Source: Sphagnum compactum
Lineage: Eukaryota > Bryophyta > Sphagnopsida > Sphagnales
Direction of reading: 5' to 3'
NCBI GenBank assembly: GCA_965153455.1
Contig: OZ234500.1
Location: forward strand, 5,394,001 to 5,458,000
DNA length: 64,000 bases
Made by a program: the position numbers and the translations under genes
In this document: positions 56,976 to 64,000 of the stretch, one piece after another
Layout of the letters: each line of letters starts with the position of its first letter
Position numbering within the stretch: the first letter of the stretch is position 1
The notes under the pieces: model-generated
The model's input: the letters and a program-made list of their open reading frames with translations, nothing else
What the model was told of the DNA's origin: nothing
Database searches by the model: none

Positions 56976-59360
56976 TTGGCAAGAGTTGCTGCTGCATTGC
57001 CTCATCCATCATGATGTGGAGGAATTCTCTTTGTTTTGGAAACCCTGAAGCTGCTAGGGTTGTTGTATATCCTTAGAATTCTCTTTGTTTAGAAACTGGA
57101 AGCTAATAGGGGATGTATATCCTTTGTGACTGGCCTGGGCCATAGTCATCTGTAATTGAAGCTTCAGATGAGGCTCTCTGTGCCTAGATCTTCCATAAGT
57201 TGAGGTGGATTTGAAGTGATTTTGATATCTTCTTGACTTGGATTGTGTCATGATTCAGATCATGTGTTCTGAAGCAAGCTTGTGTTCTGTCTTTTGGTTT
57301 TGAATTGAGACTAGGTTTTGCTCCAAACTCTAAGTGATCTATGTGTCTTTCAAACCTCCAGTGGATGTGCTAAGTTGCTGTTGAGGGAAGACAGAGAGAG
57401 AGGCAGAGAGATTCTTCACAAATTCTCATGCTAATGCTGGAGTGCTTCTGTCATGTATGGTCATTATGGCACCTCTGTGATGCTGCACCTATTAAGGTAG
57501 CCTGGAGGAACAGTTGAATCTGCTGAATTGTTTTGCAAACTGATGCTGCTGTGTCACAGTGTGGAATTTACTATAGTTGCAATTGCTATCTAACTTTGTG
57601 AACTTAGCTTGCATTGGGGATGGGGGGAGTCGGCTCCAAAAACAGAGCTCTTCGTATCTCTTTGTCATGAAGAAACAACTCTCAGAAGGTTATGACCGCA
57701 CTCATTGTCATGTTACCTTTCCAAGTGGTGTTGTGGAGATTTCTCTGCAACCAAAGATCTCTTCGTTGTGTTGTTCGCAACATTATTTGACTCTTAGTTG
57801 CATCAGTGATATTGAAATCAGGCTAAGATCAATAGGTTCCTTGGTTTCAAGAGGGAAAACAAACCTCTAGCATCAGCAGCCCAGTGGTGATGCAAATGGA
57901 CTCTGTTCTTAGACATTACAGAAAGGCTCTGTAATCCCTGCAAATGTGGTTTGTACTCAGACTCTTGCTTGCAGCTGGCTTTCCTTCTATGCCCAGCATT
58001 TGCAGGATTGCTAAATAAAACAACCAAATGTCACCAGTAAGGCTTTGTGTTCTCCAAATGCAGAGTCATAACTATCTCTTGAGCTTTCTTATACTGTTTA
58101 TCACTACAAAAGTTTGATACAGACAACAGGCAAGCACATGATGCGACAGGAGATGATGTGACTGTGACTGACCAGGAAGGAGAACAGGTGAACAGCTTTC
58201 CTTCAGATGTGGATTCCCTGCAATCTCTGAGCAGCTGAGTAGTACACATAGCTCATGCAAAAAACTTGTTTCGTGGTTGAGCTTGCAATTAGGTGCTGCA
58301 GGAGTACACACTTAATTTGCAGACATCAATGTCTTTTGTGAATGTAAAAAGAAATAGTGGAAATCCAAGAAGCTCTGTGCATCGACAAACAAATAAACCA
58401 GTAAACAACTCTGAATCTATTTGATCATCTGTCAACAGCTACAGGAACAACAGCAGGATCTGATGTCTTCACCTGCTGCAGCTGCAGCAGCAGCAAGTAC
58501 AGTTGGGAATCTAGTTTACCCACCCTAGGTTACTACTAGGGTCAGGTCCTTGGCTGCTGCTGCCATGACGGATGATCCGTGGTCAAATTCATTTATTGAG
58601 GACATGCGTGAAGAAGAAGGAGGAGGGATGGGCATTGAGCAGACACGGGAAGGATCCAGTAGAGATGGATGGAGAGAGATCCAAGCAAACCCATCCAGGA
58701 AGGGGAAAAAAACAAAGTCTGGTTGCCGAAATGACTGCCCACCAGCACACGAGATTCCGAAAGAACCTGACGCGAAAAGGACACAACAGAGGGCAGGCGC
58801 TCTTCTCGAAGTCGTTGCACAGTTCACTACACGACACAAGTCAAGCCTCTTCCCGTCACTAGTAACTCCTACTCCTCCCCCTCACTCTCTCACCAAAGCT
58901 CTTAGCTTTATTTACTACAGTTTGCTCACTGGCAGACTACAATCGTGTGAACTCTTCTTCTTCGTCTTCTTATTCTTCTTTTGGGTCTTGCTCATTTTGA
59001 GAACTTGATGAGCATTGGGTGGTGGAGAGCAGGGATGGAGATTGTTGTAGAAGTTGTAGTGATGATGTTTGTTGTGATCTGTTGTTGTGGGTTTTTGTAG
59101 CTTTCGACTTTTTGTGGGTTGTTGGGGAGAGATCAGTTGCAGATAGCTTGGTGCAGTACCACCCATGAGGAATTTTCGAAGGAATCCAGTGTTAGAGGTC
59201 TGAGGCTTGTGTTTGTGGATGGTGTTGTGGAGGGGGCATTAGCTATGGAAGAGAGAAGTGGGGAGTTGCAGGTAAGGAAGAGTCGTTGTAGCTGAGGAGG
59301 GAGATTGGAGGAGGAGGATGAGCTGATGCAGGAACAGTGTGGACTCGCGGAAAGCAGCGC
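56976..59360. other. Between eS30 and the coiled-coil gene
   Basis: Begins with the probable 3' UTR of eS30. No gene recognised. An open frame at 58,565-59,008 (+, 147 codons; MTDDPWSNSFIEDMREEEG, hydrophobic at its end) has no family I know and may be part of the leader of the next gene. Confidence 0.4.
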
Positions 59361-62300
59361 ATGCAAGAGCGGCGGGTGATGGAAACAGGAGCGTGGCCGT
59401 CGTCGCAGGGTCTGCGGGTTAAGAGAGGAGCGATCATTGCGAGCAGGAGAGCAGCGGGGCCAAGCACACCAGTACCCAGCTGGAATGTGTTCAATAACCA
59501 GCTCTACGACGGCATTGCAGCAGCAGCAGCAGCATCTCTTCACGCTGTTGCAGGCCGTTCCACTCCGGTCTCGGCACGGAAGCTAGCAGCTTCCTTATGG
59601 GAGCTCCAAGATGTGCCTGTTCCTGGCATTTTTGGCAACGCCGGAGGCTGGCACTCTTCTGCAAAGGAATCCTCTGACACGACCAGTCTCATGTCTCAGG
59701 CTGATCATCTCTCGTACCGTTCTCCCAGAATAAGCACCAAATTCTCAAACGAGCAATTGTCAAAGGTATGAATATCCTCTTCATTTGCAGCTGAAACGCA
59801 CTTCCAAACAAGTTGCTGTGCAGGCCATTTTTAGCAGCCAACAATGACTCTCTTTCTCCGCATCTGGTGCAAGAAGAGGAAGAGGAAGAGGAAGGGGTAG
59901 AGGACTTTTTTTTTTGGTAGCAGAGTATGTCTCCACCCACCATCAGGACTCCCACACTTCTCTTTAGCTATGTCTCTTTTGTGGTAGCCAACTGCATACT
60001 TGAGTCTTCATATTGCTTCCAGAAACAAGACAGAAACTTTTGATGCAAGATGTCATGGCAGCTTGATCACTGCTATTCATGATGAAGGTGATGGTCTGAC
60101 ACTTGGTGGGTGATGCTCATAAGCTGATGTCTATGCTCATTCTTGATGTATTCTACCTTCAAAGTGTTGTTGCTGTAGAGTTTCTCTGCAATCTCATAGG
60201 TATAGTGTGTCATTGTCTCGGTTAGAAAGTCCTGTCTCTGGTTGATGGCTATGGAATCTTAGCTCCTCTCAGAGAAATTTTGATGTTGCAAGGGGATAGT
60301 CTTGTGACCAGGAGGTAGCTGTTGGGGGCATGGGTGTAGGAGGGGTTGCAAGAGGTAAGCCTAGAAAGCAGGAGTATTTTTGCAGGAAGACAGGTAGCAG
60401 CTATGCAATCACATGTGCATAAGCTGCGTACTGACACTTCAGTGGATGCTAACATGTCCATTTTGGTATTTCCTCGTTCCTTGCTCAATCAGCCACATAT
60501 TCTTCATGTGAATTCAATTTGCAAGCTTGTAGGTAGTTCAGATTCCTCCTGCTGCTGGCTCAGAGTCTTGGCATTGAAAAAAAAGCCTCAATTCACTTCA
60601 GCTTGTATGGGATGATGGGTTTGTGCTACATCTTCGGAACATGACAGCTTGATGGCCAGAGGCAGCACACAAAGTTCATAGGTGAAATGAAAGGGGAGGT
60701 GAAAGCTGGAAAGTTCAACTCAGTGACAACATCGACCGAGCTTCTTAAAGTGCTGAGTCGGATATGCATCCTGGAGGAGCAACATGATTCGACCATATCT
60801 ACAACATCATCATTACGGGTGCAGTTGGATCAGGCCCTTGCTCATGTGCAAGAGCTTGAGCTTGCACAGAATGCAGCTCACAAGGAGATCGAGAGCTTGA
60901 CAAAGAAGCTGGCCAATGTGAAATCAAGCTGGAAAATTGAGCAGAACAAGCTTCAACTAGTTGTCCAATCTTTGAAAGAGGAAGTGGAGACTGCGCAAAA
61001 AGCAAGAACCAGAGTTGAAGTTGCTAACCAAAAGATGACAAAAGAGCTTCTGGATGCCAACATGGCTGTGGCCAAAGTGGTGCAGGAACTGGAACGGGAG
61101 CGGAAGGCACATGAACTCATGGAGGATGTGTGCGATGAACTCGCACGGGAAATCGGTGATGACAAAGCAGAGGTGGAGGATCTCAAACGGGACTCGATTA
61201 AAATGCATGAAGAACTGGAAGAGGAGCGGCGAATGCTGCAGCTTGCAGAAGTTTGGCGGGAAGAGCGTGTGCAGATGAAGCTTGGAGAAGCAAAATTATT
61301 ACTAGAAGAAAAAGGTGCAGCTCTCGATGTGCTTCGATCAGAACTTGAGAAATTCCTTTGGGCTGGAAGATTGAGGAATAGGGGAGACTTTGTTCAGGAG
61401 GCAGAGGTGCTGCACAATGTGGTTGCTGCATTTCATCCAAGCGAGATTGTTGCATCCTATCCTCCTGTGGAAATTAGTCAACCAGAGAATGACCTCTTGG
61501 ATATCAGTTGTGACAAGCAAACTGAGCGTCATTACAGTCACTGCAAGGACAATATTCTCGATGCACCAAACTGTGGCAACAGATGGACTGGTGACAGTGG
61601 ACTAATCAGGGAGGGGGACACAGAACATCAGCCCCACATGTCTCTGATAAGTCCTGTCAATGACATACAGAGGAGAACTCTTGAGCAGTTGCAAGCTGCG
61701 GAGACGAAGGATGGTGATGGCTGCAAATATGAACATGTGAGCAGGTCATCGCAAGCTTCAAAGTATGGAGATTCTGTGGAGGCTGGTGCATGTGAGAAAA
61801 GCTATTCGGAAGTCAATGATAATGATGATGACGACGATCCCCTGTACCAGCACAATGAAGATTCATCAGATGGGGTTGTTCATCAGGCTTCAGAGATTGA
61901 TGACGAAGACCATCCTCAATTATATGAGGTACACTAGTGATAGGTTTAGAGGTGTGAAGAGCACCAGGAACTTTGATCCTGTATGCATGTAATTGGGGAA
62001 TATTGCATAACCCTGTTTGGCATGTAAACAATCTGTTTGTGTCCTCTAGTGCATGCGAAAAAGGTCAACAAGTTTCAAAGCATCCATGCACTTTTTGAAA
62101 TTTTTGTAAATTTGCTTCTGAGAAGAAGATGCCACAAACATACATGCAGCAAATGTCTTCAAACATGTGAATGACACTTCCCATGGAGACATGATACTTG
62201 ACAGGAGATTGGATGGTTTGTGAGCAGGAAGTAGAGACGGTGGGAGGAATGAAACAACCTGGAGAAGTGGCATGGAAAGTGCATGGCATGGAAGACGCTC

Positions 62301-62527
62301 GTGTCACGCCCTTGCGGGAGAAGAAGAATTATGGTCAAGAGGATGCAGTCAATAAAGTCAACTTGCATGGGCACACACAAGAGGTAGAATGGGAATCTGT
62401 GCCACAACAAAGCTCATGGATATCACGGAATAATCCACACATTGAGAGGGGCATGAAGGGCCATGTTTTGTGGCCTAAAGGTTTCATGGATGCTGCTATA
62501 AAGAAAGAAAAATCCATACTGAACTGA
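59361..62527 (+). CDS. BLT/USO1-like plant coiled-coil protein
   Basis: Proposed exons 59361-59765, 60666-61928 and 62228-62527 (655 aa). The first exon has KRGAIIASRRAAGPSTPVP and SARKLAASLWELQD, both conserved at the N-terminus of Arabidopsis At1g50660/At3g20350/At5g41620-type proteins, relatives of BRANCHLESS TRICHOME. The second has TELLKVLSRICILEEQH, a long coiled coil (about residues 160-380) with ERKAHELMEDVCDELAREIG and WREERVQMKLGEAKLLLEEK, then an acidic tail. The last exon has NPHIERGMKGHVLWPKG, the C-terminal signature of the family. The role is probably cytoskeletal or scaffold-like in cell shape control, known only for BLT. The junction 59,765/60,666 is phase-compatible but its acceptor is weak, so an extra exon may lie between. 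The 61,928/62,228 junction skips an in-frame TAG at 61,935. Confidence 0.75.
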
Positions 62528-63340
62528 ACTTGAGCAATAACAATGCTTGCCAGATTTTGGATTGATTTCATTGTGCGCTGCAAGAAAGAAGCTTGAGTTC
62601 TTGATTGGTGTACCATATAAGTTGAGGCACATGTCATCAATGTGCTTGTGGGTCAAGCTATGAAAGCTAGAATCGAATGCCCATTCACAAAGTAAAATAT
62701 CAACCTCATTTGAACAAGGAAGGAGTTGATATTGCATGTCTGGAAAGCCAAAAAGCCTCTTATCTTTGAGTCTGAATTGTGTGAATTCTGCTCAAAGGAG
62801 GGAATGAAATTGTGGACATCTTTTCACTTTACAATATTTTGTGTTGACACCCACAACATTTTGTTTTCTCCCAACATGTTTACATTGGTTGGAATGTTCA
62901 CCATGGTGGTACTGTGAGTTTTCTCTCTTAGACTCACTGAGTTTTTCTCTCTTGGCACATTTGAGTTCTTGTTCATTGTTAGTATGTACTTTGACAAAAG
63001 TTGATGTTTTCATGGGAGTCAAGTAGAAATATTTGGAAAGAGGCGATTCAAGTCTGGTCTCCATATATAAAAATTCGATACAATTTGGTTGCCATCGTGA
63101 AGATGCCAGAAAACACAATATGCTTCCAAAGACTTAAAACCATTTGTGCTCCCTTATTGCATGCTCAAAAAGTTGGGACACCCGCATTGCTTAAGTTAGC
63201 AGCCAGCAGAGGGACAGCACCATCAAACACCATCTGCATCCTCTTATTGTTGCATGTTCTTCTGCAAATTTCATGAGCAGTAGTATCGCCTGCCTGTGCT
63301 ATTGGCCCAAGTGTTAACATGTCCTCAACTGATTTTTCCT
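62528..63340. other. 3' flank of the coiled-coil gene
   Basis: Probably contains the 3' UTR. Only short frames without recognisable domains. Confidence 0.45.
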
Positions 63341-63349
63341 TCCAAAACC

Positions 63350-63700
63350 TGGTTTTTTGGGAATTTATTTGAATTTTCAGTGAATTTTCAGAAATCACTT
63401 AAAAATCAATATCTCCCACATTCTGAATCCAAATCTTACCAAATGAATTCCATTAAATCCTGCTCATCAAGATCTTTCCAACAACACCAAAGGCACACTC
63501 CAATTCCTCTGAAATTTTCAGCTACGATTTAATACTTTTGCAGTGAAGAAATCACTCAATATTCAAGAACTTTTGCACTGCAAGTCCAAACGACATGGAA
63601 CCAAGCCCATGCACCCGTTCTCATCGAGAGCTTTCCAAAGATACCCAGAACTCGATCTGAAGCATCCCAGTTCGGTGGTTCTCATAACTACAAAACAAAA
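63350..63700. repeat. Dispersed repeat, related to 7.74-8.16 kb
   Basis: 'aaatcacttaaaaatcaata', 'ctcatcaagatctttccaac', 'cctctgaaattttcagct', then a partial second round: 'gaaatcactcaatattcaag', 'ctcatcgagagctttccaaa'. Same order of words as the copy near 7.8 kb. No coding capacity. Confidence 0.45.
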
Positions 63701-64000
63701 CAAAACAAACTACCTTCCTTCATAGAAAGATTGCTTCGCTATTACAACATGCTGAGTAGTGACAAACTTTCATACCCATCTGCGCGAATTGATGATATCT
63801 GTGGTGCTCAATTAAGTCTTTGGGAAGTATTTATTGAAATTGCAATCTAGTGTGTTTCTGATTGCCATTGTCAGTTTTTATGTGGTACTGTTAACAGCTT
63901 GCTTACCCTAGCATGACACACAAGGGAAAAAATTTGCTTCTCAAGTGTTTTGCATTCTGCAGGAAACTCTGCAGGGAATCAAAAGAATGGTTACTGAAAC
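63701..64000. other. Window end, nothing recognised
   Basis: No gene or repeat could be supported in the last 300 bases. Confidence 0.5.

Noticed and set aside
60799-61455. Several minus-strand frames of 67-85 codons
   Set aside because: Shadows of the coiled-coil gene exon on the plus strand.

Overview
The window looks like nuclear DNA of a land plant. Seven intron-bearing genes with canonical GT-AG introns encode plant-typical proteins (an exosome MTR3-like subunit, ribosomal proteins uL13 and eS30, plant MDR-type alcohol dehydrogenases, a plant multi-pass membrane protein, and a coiled-coil protein of the BRANCHLESS TRICHOME / USO1-like plant family). They sit in AT-rich DNA with short (TTTAGGG)-type telomere-like motifs. 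Decayed hAT-like and methyltransferase-like reading frames of a kind I associate with seed-free plants, together with compact gene spacing, make a bryophyte or other seed-free plant plausible, but the species cannot be told from the sequence alone.

Layout. 1-8.2 kb: AT-rich, gene-poor, with a degenerate minisatellite (about 1.8-2.44 kb) and a broken methyltransferase-like reading frame (6.1-7.1 kb). 8.2-11.06 kb: a seven-exon MTR3-like exosome gene (+), preceded by a duplicated block with four telo-box-like motifs. 11-13 kb: small duplications and two foldback sequences. 13-28 kb: mostly unrecognised AT-rich DNA with microsatellites, a near-perfect 40-bp-arm hairpin (19.25 kb), three copies of a dispersed repeat whose core is TTCCCAATGTGTTCCCC, and a GC-rich, G-run element (24.8-25.06 kb) ending like a Helitron. 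28-33.2 kb: a ten-exon multi-pass membrane protein gene (+). 34.4-35.9 kb: uL13 gene (-) with a 55-bp minisatellite upstream. 39.1-42.6 kb: alcohol dehydrogenase A (-). 42.6-50 kb: repeat-filled spacer with a fourth copy of the dispersed repeat, a second G-run element and a broken hAT-like transposase gene. 50.26-53.73 kb: alcohol dehydrogenase B (+), a divergently oriented paralogue with the same intron positions plus an extra 5' exon that encodes a presequence-like extension. 54.2-55.1 kb: a palindrome, an 86-bp tandem array and a foldback (MITE-like) element. 56.08-56.98 kb: eS30 gene (+) with an intron immediately after the start codon. 59.36-62.53 kb: BLT/USO1-like coiled-coil gene (+). 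62.5-64 kb: no gene recognised.

The genes do not form one pathway. Three serve RNA processing or translation (MTR3, uL13, eS30). The two ADH genes are a local duplication whose products may now act in different compartments. I worked out exon boundaries by hand from splice consensus, reading phase and remembered family sequence. For six genes the summed exon lengths are exact multiples of three and match family length; the seventh (coiled-coil) has one less certain junction. No single unmistakably new system was found. The best leads are the presequence-bearing ADH-B, the paired G-run elements with Helitron-like ends, the foldback/hairpin elements, and the methyltransferase-like remnant.
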